Shown here piece after piece: positions 38,919 through 47,329 of a stretch of DNA of 53,869 nt (the stretch's first letter is position 1; each line of letters begins with the position of its first letter). The DNA is from Thermoplasmata archaeon. Lineage in GTDB: Archaea > Thermoplasmatota > Thermoplasmata > UBA184. Location of the stretch: positions 1-53,869 of the forward strand of contig JAKAZU010000006.1 of assembly GCA_021826525.1 (NCBI GenBank), in the 5' to 3' direction. Under the pieces are notes generated by a model. The model did no database searches. It had not been told where the DNA came from and saw only the letters and a list, made by a program, of their open reading frames with translations. The position numbers and the translations under genes were made by a program.

Positions 38919-39692
38919 ATGTCCGAAGACGTATGGCGGGAGGGCGATGCGCTTGTGCTCAAACGGGTGGGGGAACCGCCCCTTCTCCTGCGACTCGACC
39001 GTGGCCCGATCCGGCTGGGCGACGCCGGACTGATCGATCTGACCTCCCTATTGGGCTCTCCCCCGGGCGGCTCGATCGACTGGCTGGGAACGCAGTACCG
39101 GGCGCTCCGCCCGAGCCTATCGGACCTGTTCGCGACGATGACGCGCGGAGCGCAGATCATCACGCCGAAGGATGGGGCTCGGATCCTGTCGCTCGCGTCG
39201 ATCGCGCCGGGAGATCGGATCGGGGAGGCCGGGTCGGGCAGCGGAGCCTTGACGATCGCCCTCGCGTTCGCGGTTGGACCCTCGGGCATGGTGCTATCCT
39301 TCGATCGCCGTGCGGAAGCGATGCGGCTCGCGAAGGCGAACGTAGAACGCGCCGGACTGGGCCCCCGCGTCCGTTGGGTGGAGGGCGATGTGGTAAAGAG
39401 CGGGTGGCCCGAAGAGCATCTGGACGCGATCGTGCTCGACCTCCCCGAACCGTGGGCGGCGCTCGCCCCTTCTTATCGTGCGGTACGGACCGGGGCGTGG
39501 ATGGTTGCCTACACCCCTACCTATAACCAACTCGAGCGCACGGTCCGAACAATGCGCGAGATCGGGCTCGACGAGGTGCAGGCGCTGGAGGTGATCGAGC
39601 GCGCGCTGCACGTGGGTGAGGGCGGCACGCGCCCGAGCTTCGACATGTTGGGCCACACCGGATTCCTGTCCGCGGGGCGGAGGGTCGACTGA
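38919..39692 (+). CDS. trmI: tRNA (adenine-N1)-methyltransferase, TrmI type
   Basis: 257 residues from ATG 38919, with TATA-like TCTAATAG about 33 bases upstream. An N-terminal beta domain with VWREGDALVLKRVGEPPLLL is followed by a Rossmann methyltransferase: IITPKDGARILSLASIAPGD, AdoMet loop GEAGSGSGALTIALA, VLSFDRRAEAMRLAKANVER, and LDLPEPWAAL (catalytic Asp region). Archaeal TrmI makes m1A at positions 57/58 in the T loop. Fits a gene beside tRNA genes, though co-location may be chance. Confidence 0.9.
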   Translation: MSEDVWREGDALVLKRVGEPPLLLRLDRGPIRLGDAGLIDLTSLLGSPPGGSIDWLGTQYRALRPSLSDLFATMTRGAQIITPKDGARILSLASIAPGDRIGEAGSGSGALTIALAFAVGPSGMVLSFDRRAEAMRLAKANVERAGLGPRVRWVEGDVVKSGWPEEHLDAIVLDLPEPWAALAPSYRAVRTGAWMVAYTPTYNQLERTVRTMREIGLDEVQALEVIERALHVGEGGTRPSFDMLGHTGFLSAGRRVD

Positions 39693-39694
39693 CC

Positions 39695-40435
39695 ATGGCC
39701 GTTGCGTTCGCCCTAACGATCGCCGCCGGGGTCGGGATCATCCTGACCGCGGTCTATGTGATGTGGGAGCTCGGCCACTTCACGACGCCGTCGGTCGCCG
39801 AGAACCGGTTCGACGAGCGCCGGGAGATCTTCGCGTACACGGCCGGCCTATTCATCGGGATCGTCCTGGTCGTGCCGTTCTTGTTCTATCTCACGTACTT
39901 CTCTTACGGAACGCTGTACCCGACGCTGGTCTACCTCGTGGTCGTCGTCATCCTCGCCGAGGTCGCTCAGTGGGCGGTCCAACGGACGCACTACTGGGGC
40001 CATGGCCCGTCGTTTCCCTTCTACGCTCTCGGACTTCGGGCCGGGTTCGCGGGCCTCCTCATCACGGGCCTCGTGGCGCAGTACCTGCAGGGCTCGGTCA
40101 CCATCGAGGGCGCGACGGTGGTGGGCCTCGAATCGCTGGCCATCCTCTGGCTCTTCGTGACATCCGCACTGCTCTCGCTCCCGGCCGACCCTGTGGCCGG
40201 ACGGACCGGCGGAGGCCCCGTCTCGGGCGGCGTGATCCTCGCCGTGGGCCTCTTCCTCGTCGGGTTCAACGTATTCGCCGGACCTTTGGTCGGGGCGGTC
40301 GCGGCGGTAATCGCCCTCGTCGGCGCCCTCTACTTGTATGCGAGGCTACGCCACCTTCTTGAGCGGATCCGACCGATGCCTCCCGGACCGGGGTCCGGCA
40401 CGAAGATCCCGAGCCGCTACGCGCGCCAGGGTTAA
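39695..40435 (+). CDS. Multi-pass membrane protein, unknown function
   Basis: 246 residues from ATG 39695, two bases after trmI, so co-transcribed. Seven hydrophobic segments, among them FALTIAAGVGIILTAVYVMW, AYTAGLFIGIVLVVPFLFYL, YLVVVVILAEVAQWAV, FYALGLRAGFAGLLITGLVA and a Gly/Ala/Val-rich last pair, then a basic tail. The loop WAVQRTHYWGHGPSFPFYAL is polar. No family recognised. Confidence 0.75.
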   Translation: MAVAFALTIAAGVGIILTAVYVMWELGHFTTPSVAENRFDERREIFAYTAGLFIGIVLVVPFLFYLTYFSYGTLYPTLVYLVVVVILAEVAQWAVQRTHYWGHGPSFPFYALGLRAGFAGLLITGLVAQYLQGSVTIEGATVVGLESLAILWLFVTSALLSLPADPVAGRTGGGPVSGGVILAVGLFLVGFNVFAGPLVGAVAAVIALVGALYLYARLRHLLERIRPMPPGPGSGTKIPSRYARQG

Positions 40436-40521
40436 GCATCGGAGTCCGCCCTCCGTGCGGGAAGCCGGCCCGCGCCGGGGCCCGGCTAAGTTCATATCGA
40501 GTCCGTCTTCCCTTCGTTCCG

Positions 40522-40959
40522 ATGGCCGGGGGCTCCTCATCGTCGTCGGGCTGGCCGCTAGCGGCCCGTCTCTGGTTGCGAACCTATCGGTTCCCGCTCG
40601 CCGCGGTGGTCCTCGCGGTGGGCGTGGCGCTCTGCGTCCTCGCCTTCGCATCGTTCAGCCCTTTGGGCAGCGTCTGGCCGTTCTCCACGATCGACTACTA
40701 CACCAACCAGGCCGGCCGGGGCGGAGTGAACTACAACCTCGCCTTCGCCATCGTCGGCCCGATCGTCCTGATCATCGGGGCCTACCTCGTTGGCGCCTAC
40801 CTGGTCGCTCGCGGCCGCTTCGAGCAGCTGATGCGCTCGAAGAGCAAGGCCGAGTTCCTGCGGAACCTTCCCGAGATGGAGGAGCTCTTGTGGGAACTCA
40901 CACCCCAGGACCACACGCGCTACCTGGAGAAGTGCGCGGAGTTTCGCGTGCGCCGCTAG
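40522..40959 (+). CDS. Small membrane protein, DUF3198-like
   Basis: 145 residues from ATG 40522; TATA-like TTCATATC centred 27 bases upstream. Two membrane helices (PLAAVVLAVGVALCVLAFAS; AFAIVGPIVLIIGAYLVGAY) with a Gly/Tyr-rich extracellular loop, then a cytoplasmic basic segment KSKAEFLRNLPEMEELLWEL ending in charged residues. The second helix plus KSKAEFLRNL part resembles a Thermoplasma-specific DUF (possibly DUF3198) from memory; this is weak. Role unknown, perhaps a membrane-tethered adaptor. Confidence 0.65.
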   Translation: MAGGSSSSSGWPLAARLWLRTYRFPLAAVVLAVGVALCVLAFASFSPLGSVWPFSTIDYYTNQAGRGGVNYNLAFAIVGPIVLIIGAYLVGAYLVARGRFEQLMRSKSKAEFLRNLPEMEELLWELTPQDHTRYLEKCAEFRVRR

Positions 40960-41002
40960 GCCCGGGCTCGAGGGTTAAGTAGCTCGCCCCGGTGCGCGGG
41001 GG

Positions 41003-41929
41003 ATGTCGTCGCCGGAAAAGAAGGTGGAACCCATCCGGTTCCGCCGTCTCGGCAAGCCCGAGGAGTTCCGACAGCTCGAGGAGGTGCAGAGCGCGGCGTT
41101 CGGCTCCGGCCCCGAAGGGTCGCTGACCATCCCCCTCCAGCGCGCCCTCCAGGATAACGGGGGCCTCGTCCTCGGAGCGTTCGTCGATATCCACCTCGTC
41201 GGATTCTCCGTTGGCTTCCTCGGGTGGGACGGCCACCGACTCTACCACTACTCCCACATGACTGCGGTCCGGCCGGAGTACCAGAACCATCGCGTGGGCC
41301 TTCGACTAAAAGGGTACCAACGCGAAGAGGTGCTCGCGATGGGGCTCGAGGAGATCCGCTGGACGTTCGATCCCTTGCGGAGCCGCAACGCGATGCTCAA
41401 CATCCGCCGGCTCGGCGGCCGGCCGACGTCCTACCTGCCGCACTACTACGGCCAGCTCCACGACGCCGCGAACGAGGGCCTCGAGACCGATCGGCTAAAG
41501 CTCGTCTGGGCGATTACGAGCCCCGCCGTCGCGACTCGGCTGGAAGGCCGGTTCCCGACCAAGGAAGAGGACCATGATCGGTGGGCGTCGAGCTCGCCCC
41601 TCATCCGGTCCGAGCCCGGCGAGAGCGGGATCCGGCTTCCCATCGAGGTCACCGAGCCGACCGGACCCTCGGCCCATCTCGAGATACCGTTCGACGTCGA
41701 GCTCGTGCGGCAGCACGAGCCGAAGGGCCTGTGGCGATGGCGTCACGCTGTACGCGACGCCTTCCGCGCCGCCTACGATCTGCACTACGTCGTGGATGAC
41801 TTCGCGACGGTGAGCGCGGAGCACGAACGACGTAGCTTCTATTTCTTGCGGCCCGCCGGCCCGGACGCAGAGGAGCCCGCGGACGGGCGAACGACGATCG
41901 CCCGAGCCGCACCTGCGGCCCCTCGATAG
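41003..41929 (+). CDS. GNAT-superfamily acetyltransferase (COG3375-like)
   Basis: 308 residues from ATG 41003; TATA-like GGTTAAGTAG centred 27 bases upstream. GNAT features: LGAFVDIHLVGFSVGFLG, HYSHMTAVRPEYQNHRVGLR (acetyl-CoA pyrophosphate loop, where NHRVGLRLK replaces the usual Q/RxxGxG/A) and IRWTFDPLRSRNAMLNIRRL with HYYGQLHD. A C-terminal 130-residue region without known domain follows. Proteins of this layout (predicted GNAT, COG3375) occur in bacteria and archaea with unknown acceptors. Confidence 0.78.
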   Translation: MSSPEKKVEPIRFRRLGKPEEFRQLEEVQSAAFGSGPEGSLTIPLQRALQDNGGLVLGAFVDIHLVGFSVGFLGWDGHRLYHYSHMTAVRPEYQNHRVGLRLKGYQREEVLAMGLEEIRWTFDPLRSRNAMLNIRRLGGRPTSYLPHYYGQLHDAANEGLETDRLKLVWAITSPAVATRLEGRFPTKEEDHDRWASSSPLIRSEPGESGIRLPIEVTEPTGPSAHLEIPFDVELVRQHEPKGLWRWRHAVRDAFRAAYDLHYVVDDFATVSAEHERRSFYFLRPAGPDAEEPADGRTTIARAAPAAPR

Positions 41930-41973
41930 ACGGCGGGCAAAGACGCATACGGGGCCCCGCGCTGGTACCTACC

Positions 41974-42876
41974 GTGTCTGCGTCGCCCCGGAGCCGCCCG
42001 GCGCGTTCCACGTTGTGGATCGCGGTGCTCGGCATCGCGCTCTTGGTCGGAGCAGCGGCCGCATTCCTGACCGGACCCCTCCCCTCCTCGAGTTCCGCGG
42101 GAGCTCCCACCTTCTACTTCGCCGGAACGATCGTCGCCTGGGTCCTCGCGGCGCTCCTGATCGGCGCGGTCGCGCTCTGGACCTGGGAGCGCTGGAACAG
42201 CGGTACGGTCCCACTGCCGACCCGGACGATCGTGTCGATCTTGATCGGCATTCTCGTCGTCATCGCCTTCGTCGCGCTCCTCCGCTTCTTCGGGGGGGGA
42301 CCCATCCTTCCGCTCAGCCCGACCTCGGGCGGCGCGAACTCCACGGCCGCGAACCAGACCGTCACGTCTGGACCGAATGGAACGAACGGGACCGGCGCCG
42401 GATCCGGAGGCGGACTGTTCGCGATCGCGTTTCCCTATTGGATCTTCTATGCCCTCGCGGCTTTAGGGCTAATCGGAGCGGGATTCGCCGTCGCTCGCCT
42501 CGTCCCGATCGGACGGAAAGGAGAGGGGGTGGGACGGGAGGACCGGGCCGCCACGCGATCCGCTTTCGCCCAAGCGGCCCGCGCGCTCGAACGGCCCGAT
42601 GCCGACCCGCGCGAGGTACTGATCGCGCTCTACGCTCGCCTTCTCCAGCGCATCGAGCCGGTGGCCCCGGGGCTCGATGCATCGACGCCGGAAGAGATCC
42701 GACGCCTCCACCTCGTGCCGCTCGGAGTAGGGCGCGAGAGTGCCGAGACGATCACGCGGGCCTTTGAGCGAGCGCGGTACTCTTCCCACCCGATCGATCG
42801 GGCGGACGTCGAGCGCGTGCGGGCCGCCCTCACCTCAGCGATCCACGACCTCGACCGCCCACGGACCCTCCCGTGA
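41974..42876 (+). CDS. DUF4129-domain membrane protein
   Basis: 300 residues from GTG 41974, with a weak TATA-like element about 25 bases upstream. Four membrane segments (LWIAVLGIALLVGAAAAFL; FYFAGTIVAWVLAALLIGAV; IVSILIGILVVIAFVALLR; YWIFYALAALGLIGAGFAV) with a Thr/Asn/Gly-rich extracellular loop between the third and fourth. The cytoplasmic C-terminus (from about 190) matches DUF4129: DPREVLIALYARLLQRIEPV, TPEEIRRLHL and FERARYSSHPI. Such genes accompany MoxR and DUF58 genes, usually with a transglutaminase domain. It overlaps the next gene by GTGA. Confidence 0.82.
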   Translation: MSASPRSRPARSTLWIAVLGIALLVGAAAAFLTGPLPSSSSAGAPTFYFAGTIVAWVLAALLIGAVALWTWERWNSGTVPLPTRTIVSILIGILVVIAFVALLRFFGGGPILPLSPTSGGANSTAANQTVTSGPNGTNGTGAGSGGGLFAIAFPYWIFYALAALGLIGAGFAVARLVPIGRKGEGVGREDRAATRSAFAQAARALERPDADPREVLIALYARLLQRIEPVAPGLDASTPEEIRRLHLVPLGVGRESAETITRAFERARYSSHPIDRADVERVRAALTSAIHDLDRPRTLP

Positions 42877-43298
42877 TCTCGACGCGCGTCGCGACCGTCT
42901 TTGGACTCGCCGTGGTGGCGAGCGCGCTCGCGATCTACGCCTCCCTAAACCCCGCGGTCGAGGTCGGCGGAGCGACCGTGGCGATCGTCTTGGCGAGCGT
43001 CGGCGGTGTGCTGTACTACTTCGAACGGATCCCCGTCGCACCTCCTCCCGAGCCATTGGATCGCCGAGAACCGGGGACCGCCGAACTGAGCGCGCGCCGC
43101 ATCGAGGCGGCCCTACGCGGGGGACGCCTCGACCGGGAGGGCCTCGTCCTTCTGCTGGACTCGATGGAACGCGACGCGTCCGGATCCGATATCCCCTCCG
43201 CGCGCGCCGATGAGCTGCGTCGGGTCACGCAGCTCTCCCGGTCCGACTTCCGTTCCTACGTTCTCGCGCGCCTCGACCGTCTCGAAGGAGGGACATGA
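42873..43298 (+). CDS. Small membrane protein of the MoxR/DUF58 cluster
   Basis: 141 residues from GTG 42873. Two N-terminal membrane helices (VATVFGLAVVASALAIYASL; VGGATVAIVLASVGGVLYYF) and a charged helical cytoplasmic region (SARRIEAALRGGRLDREGLV, RADELRRVTQLSRSDFRSYV). No named family. GTGA overlap upstream and ATGA overlap downstream place it firmly in the operon; homologous small proteins are common in MoxR-DUF58 clusters but are poorly described. Confidence 0.75.
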   Translation: MISTRVATVFGLAVVASALAIYASLNPAVEVGGATVAIVLASVGGVLYYFERIPVAPPPEPLDRREPGTAELSARRIEAALRGGRLDREGLVLLLDSMERDASGSDIPSARADELRRVTQLSRSDFRSYVLARLDRLEGGT

Positions 43299-44587
43299 GC
43301 GCGTCTCGGTCGGCCGGTCTCCGCCTAACGGCCCGATCATGGGCCTGCTACGGAGGCGCTGCCGCGTTGATTGCGGCCGCTGTGGCGTCCCGCGACCCCG
43401 TCCCTCTGTTCGGAGCGGTGCCGCTGCTGCTCGCCCCGATGGCGGCGCTCCTCGCCGCCCCCTCGAGCTCGGGACCCGCTCGCGTCGCGTGGCGGGAGCG
43501 CGGGAACGCGGGCACGGTGGCGATCGAGGGGACGATCGTCGTACCGCCCGAGATCGATGCTCGAGACCTCGAGATCTCCCTCCCGTGTCCTCCCGAGCTC
43601 CGCGAGCGCGCTGCGCTCCATGCGGCTTTGCAGTCCGACCGGGTCGGGTTCCGGGCCGAGTGGGAGGCGCACTCGCCGGCGCTCCTTCGTGTCGATCTCC
43701 CCGCGGTGGAGTGGTGCGACGCGCTCGGGCTGGCGGTGCGATCGCTCGACGTCGAGGGACCCCCGCTGACGATCGAGCGATATCCGCCCGAGGTCGGACG
43801 GCTCGGGGGGATCCGGCTGCAACGGACGATCCCGATGCCCGGAGAGAGCCGGTCGACGACGATGGGGGATGCCGGCGAGTTTCACGGGGTTCGGCCCGCT
43901 CAAGCTCAGGACCCATGGCGACGGACGAACTGGCGAGCGTGGGCCCGGACGGGAACGCGTTACGTCAATGAGTTCTCGCTCGAGAGGACCGGTGACGTCC
44001 TCCTCTACCTCGATGCACGACCCACCTCGCTCGGCCGCGAGATCGATCGGGAGATCTTCGGGATCTCGCGGGCGACGGCGATCGGTATCGCGAACGCCTT
44101 CCTGCGCGAGAAGGTGCGGGTCGGCCTCGCGATTTTCGGAGAGTTCGTTGAAACGGTCCCGCTGGGCTCCGGTCGCTCGCACCGCCTCCGGTTGCGGGAG
44201 GCGCTGCTCGCGGCTCATATCTCTACGTCTGCGGCACCGGCCGAGCGAGGGGCGATAGGTCTGCGTCGGGACATCACGCCGGGTACCACTACGATCCTCC
44301 TCAGCCCTCTCGCGGACGAGTCCTCATCCCTTCTCATCGTCCACTTGCGTCGGCGGGGCTATCCGACGATCGTCCTCAGCCCGTCACCCATCTCAGCGCA
44401 GCTCGCGCTCGCCCCTCCGGTCCCCGAGGACCGGCAGATCGTCGCTCGGGTCGCTCGCCTGTATCGGCGTCAACAGGTTGCCCGGGCCTGGAGAGAAGCT
44501 CCCGTCGTGGACTGGAGCGAGTACTGGTCCCTGGCCGGGTTCGCCGCCTTCCTCCAACACGGGATGTACGCCCGGAGGCACACGTGA
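43295..44587 (+). CDS. DUF58-domain protein (VWA-like) of MoxR cluster
   Basis: 430 residues from ATG 43295 with GAAGGAGGGA just upstream. Two N-terminal hydrophobic segments, a beta-rich middle, then the DUF58 signature GVRPAQAQDPWRRTNWRAWA with RTGTRYVNEF followed by a VWA-type segment (DVLLYLDARPT, where the metal-site DxSxS is not conserved: DARPT). A final basic C-terminal region. DUF58 proteins are the VWA-like partners of MoxR ATPases. Overlaps the previous and next genes (ATGA, GTGA). Confidence 0.85.
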   Translation: MSASRSAGLRLTARSWACYGGAAALIAAAVASRDPVPLFGAVPLLLAPMAALLAAPSSSGPARVAWRERGNAGTVAIEGTIVVPPEIDARDLEISLPCPPELRERAALHAALQSDRVGFRAEWEAHSPALLRVDLPAVEWCDALGLAVRSLDVEGPPLTIERYPPEVGRLGGIRLQRTIPMPGESRSTTMGDAGEFHGVRPAQAQDPWRRTNWRAWARTGTRYVNEFSLERTGDVLLYLDARPTSLGREIDREIFGISRATAIGIANAFLREKVRVGLAIFGEFVETVPLGSGRSHRLRLREALLAAHISTSAAPAERGAIGLRRDITPGTTTILLSPLADESSSLLIVHLRRRGYPTIVLSPSPISAQLALAPPVPEDRQIVARVARLYRRQQVARAWREAPVVDWSEYWSLAGFAAFLQHGMYARRHT

Positions 44588-45120
44588 TCCTGCGTCGGCG
44601 CCCCCTAGGGGGCGTTGCGCGAGCCGGCTGGTGGGGTTTCGCCGCGACGACCGCCGTCCTGGTCGCTCTCGGACTTCTTAGCCGCAGCCCGGGCCCCTAC
44701 GTGGGGTTCGCCGTCGCCGTAGCGGCGAGCGCGGGGGCATTGGCGATCCGACTCATCGCGACCGAACAGCGGGGTTCGGTGCTATTCCTCCTGCCGCTGA
44801 TCGGGGCGTGGGCGTACCTCGGTCTCGCGGCCCCAATCACCCTGCTGACCGAGATCCTGGCAGCGTTGGCGGCACTGTCGGGGCTGGTGTGGATGGCGGA
44901 GCGCTCGACGGCCGGGTCGAGCGGGTTGCGTCGGGCCGCGAACGTGCTCCCGCTGCCCGCCGTGGGGGTCGCGATCGCGCTCGTCGCGGGACTGCTGATT
45001 CCGCCGGGCGAGCTGCGGGTCGGGATCGCCGCGCTCCTCCTCGTGGCCGCGCTCGCGCTCGTGGCGATCGTCCTCGCGCACCTCCATCCGGCGCGCGAGA
45101 GGGTGGCGTCAATCCTATAG
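44584..45120 (+). CDS. Membrane protein of the MoxR/DUF58 cluster
   Basis: 178 residues from GTG 44584, overlapping DUF58 by four bases. Five or six short hydrophobic segments almost end to end: GWWGFAATTAVLVALGLLSR, GFAVAVAASAGALAIRLIA, LFLLPLIGAWAYLGLAAP, LTEILAALAALSGLVWMA, VLPLPAVGVAIALVAGLLI and LRVGIAALLLVAALALVAIV. No family recognised. Its place in the operon suggests an accessory membrane component. The next gene, MoxR, is separated by 244 bases and has its own TATA element. Confidence 0.72.
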   Translation: MILRRRPLGGVARAGWWGFAATTAVLVALGLLSRSPGPYVGFAVAVAASAGALAIRLIATEQRGSVLFLLPLIGAWAYLGLAAPITLLTEILAALAALSGLVWMAERSTAGSSGLRRAANVLPLPAVGVAIALVAGLLIPPGELRVGIAALLLVAALALVAIVLAHLHPARERVASIL

Positions 45121-45364
45121 GAACGCCTCTCGATGGGGAGGTGTCGCGCCGAAGGGCGCGTCCGGGTCCCGTCGAAGGGTCCCTCTCGACCGCATGCGGA
45201 CGGGTCGTCCGCCGGAATGACGTGAGGACAACCCCGGGGTCCGACAGTCCCCGGCCGGGGTCAGACCGCCGAGAGGGCGTGGGCCTTGCCGTGACGCGGA
45301 AACGTTACGGTCGGGGGATACGGCGCGGGCGAGCGCCCAAATACCGACGCCCGCTCGCGGCGTG

Positions 45365-46324
45365 ATGGCCGCGGGGGCGGGGGCTCCGAGCTCGGAAGCG
45401 ATCCCAAAGGTGCGCGCGGCAGTCCACACGGCGGTCGTGGGGCGGGACGAGGCAGTCGACCAGATCCTCATCGGGATCCTCGCCGACGGGCACCTCCTCC
45501 TCGAGGACCTTCCCGGACTCGGAAAGACACTCATCGCGAAGTCGTTCGCCGCGGCGCTGGGACTGTCCTTCCAGAGGATCCAATTCACCAGCGACCTCCT
45601 CCCGCACGATATCCTCGGCACGGAGATCTTCGACGTAGCCCACGGGACCTTCGTCTTTCGTCCCGGTCCCGTCTTCGCGAACATCCTCCTCGCCGACGAG
45701 ATCAACCGCGCCCCGCCGAAAGTCCAGTCCGCGCTGCTCGAGGCGATGCAGGAGTATCAGGTGACCAGCGAGCGGACGACGCATCCGCTCGAGCGCCCGT
45801 TCCTCGTCCTCGCGACGCAGAATCCCCTTGAACTGGAGGGAACCTACCCACTTCCCGAAGCCCAGATCGACCGGTTCTTGCTCCGGGTGAGCGTCGGGTA
45901 CCCCACGCCAAAAGAAGAGCGGGAGATCCTGCGACGCCGCGCCGAGCGTAAGCAGGACGCGGCCCCGGTCCCTACAGTTCTCGCCCCCGGAGAGTTCCTC
46001 CGAATGCAGCGCGCCGTCGAGGAGGTCGAGCTCGACGCCTCGGTCGAAGGATATCTCGTGGACCTCGTGCGTGCGACTCGGACCGATCCCCGTGCGGAGG
46101 TCGGCGCCTCCCCGCGCGGCTCGCTCGGGTTGGCCCGCGCCGCGCGCGCGCACGCCCTGGTCGACGGCCGGGACTTCGTGCTGCCGGACGACGTCAAAGC
46201 GATCGCCGGCCCCGCGCTCGCCCATCGGATCACCGTCCTGCCCGAACCCTGGATCCGGGGGACGCGCGGCATCGATATCGTGCGCTCGGCGCTCGAGCAC
46301 ACCGCGGTACCGAAGACGCGTTAG
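45365..46324 (+). CDS. MoxR-family AAA+ ATPase
   Basis: 319 residues from ATG 45365; a GTG three bases earlier is possible. A CCAAATACC TATA-like tract is centred about 24 bases upstream. Walker A LLLEDLPGLGKTLIAKSFAA, Walker B LLADEINRAPPKVQSALLEA with MQEYQVT, sensor 1 VLATQNPLELEGTYPLPEA and sensor 2 AARAHALVDGRDFVLPDDV are all typical of MoxR proper. It should act on the DUF58/DUF4129 products encoded just upstream as a metal-cofactor-insertion or membrane-complex chaperone. This is the second MoxR-like ATPase in the window. Confidence 0.93.
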   Translation: MAAGAGAPSSEAIPKVRAAVHTAVVGRDEAVDQILIGILADGHLLLEDLPGLGKTLIAKSFAAALGLSFQRIQFTSDLLPHDILGTEIFDVAHGTFVFRPGPVFANILLADEINRAPPKVQSALLEAMQEYQVTSERTTHPLERPFLVLATQNPLELEGTYPLPEAQIDRFLLRVSVGYPTPKEEREILRRRAERKQDAAPVPTVLAPGEFLRMQRAVEEVELDASVEGYLVDLVRATRTDPRAEVGASPRGSLGLARAARAHALVDGRDFVLPDDVKAIAGPALAHRITVLPEPWIRGTRGIDIVRSALEHTAVPKTR

Positions 46325-46375
46325 GGCGCGCGTCCCACCGCAAGCGCTTTTCGTCCGTCGTCCCGTCGCTCGGAT

Positions 46376-47329
46376 GTGTCCGACGCGCACCGCACGATCG
46401 TCATCGCAGATCCGATCGACCCCGGGGCTCTCGACCTGCTCAAGGACGAGGAGTGCCGGGTTATCGATGCCTCCTCCGGCGCGTCCGCGTTGAACGCGGC
46501 CCTCTCGGACGCGTGGGCGCTGGTCGTGCGCAGCCGTACGAAGGTCACGGCGGAATTGATCGCGCACGCTCCGCACCTCGCGCTCATTGCCCGCGCCGGG
46601 GTCGGCGTGGACAACATCGATCTGGCGGCGGCGGCCGCGCGGAAGATCCGGGTCGTGAACGCTCCGGTGGCCGCCACGACCAGTGTCGCGGAGCTCACGG
46701 TCGCTCTCGCCCTGATGCTCGTGCGGGAACTCTGGCCTTCGGTCGCCGGCACCAAGGCGGGGCGCTGGGAACGGGGAACGCGCGGAGGAGAGCTCGCCGG
46801 CCGGACGGTGGGTTTCGTAGGGTACGGCCGGATCGCCCGCGAGGTCGCGCGCCGGCTCGCACCGTTCGATGTGCACGCGCTCGCCTACGACCCGTACGTG
46901 CCTCGGACCGAGGACGGGACGTCGCTCGTGGCGCTCGACGAGCTCTTCGGGCAGTCGGACCTCGTGAGCCTTCATGCGGCCGCGACGCCCGAGAACCGAC
47001 ACCTCATCAACACGGCGGCTCTCGCCCGGATGAAGCGCGGTTCCTTCCTCATCAATGTCGCACGCGGATCGCTCGTGGACGAGGCCGCGCTCCTCGCCGC
47101 GCTTCGTTCGGGCCAATTGGCCGGAGCCGCGCTCGATGTCTACGAGGTGGAACCGCCGATGAACCCGGAGTTGCTCGGGCACCCGAGAGTGATCGCGACG
47201 CCGCACGTCGGTGCATCGACCTACGAGGCGCAGCGACGCGCCGGTCGCCAAGTCATGGACGAGGTCCGCCGCGCGCTGCGCGGCGAAGCCCTCACGGCGC
47301 AGGTTCCGATTCCCGGAGGAAGCGCGTGA
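46376..47329 (+). CDS. serA: D-3-phosphoglycerate dehydrogenase-like (short SerA)
   Basis: 317 residues from GTG 46376. D-2-hydroxyacid dehydrogenase motifs: LIARAGVGVDNIDLAAAAAR, AELTVALALMLVRELWPSVA, nucleotide loop VGFVGYGRIAREVARRL, and catalytic residues in INVARGSLVDEAALLAAL, DVYEVEPP and ATPHVGAST (Arg/Glu/His). The short form lacks the C-terminal ACT regulatory domain. First step of serine synthesis from 3-phosphoglycerate, or another 2-hydroxyacid. GTGA overlap with the next aminotransferase supports the serine pathway. Confidence 0.88.
   Translation: MSDAHRTIVIADPIDPGALDLLKDEECRVIDASSGASALNAALSDAWALVVRSRTKVTAELIAHAPHLALIARAGVGVDNIDLAAAAARKIRVVNAPVAATTSVAELTVALALMLVRELWPSVAGTKAGRWERGTRGGELAGRTVGFVGYGRIAREVARRLAPFDVHALAYDPYVPRTEDGTSLVALDELFGQSDLVSLHAAATPENRHLINTAALARMKRGSFLINVARGSLVDEAALLAALRSGQLAGAALDVYEVEPPMNPELLGHPRVIATPHVGASTYEAQRRAGRQVMDEVRRALRGEALTAQVPIPGGSA

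Noticed and set aside
45305..47251. Minus-strand 648-codon frame
   Set aside because: Antisense to MoxR and SerA, both with complete active-site motifs.
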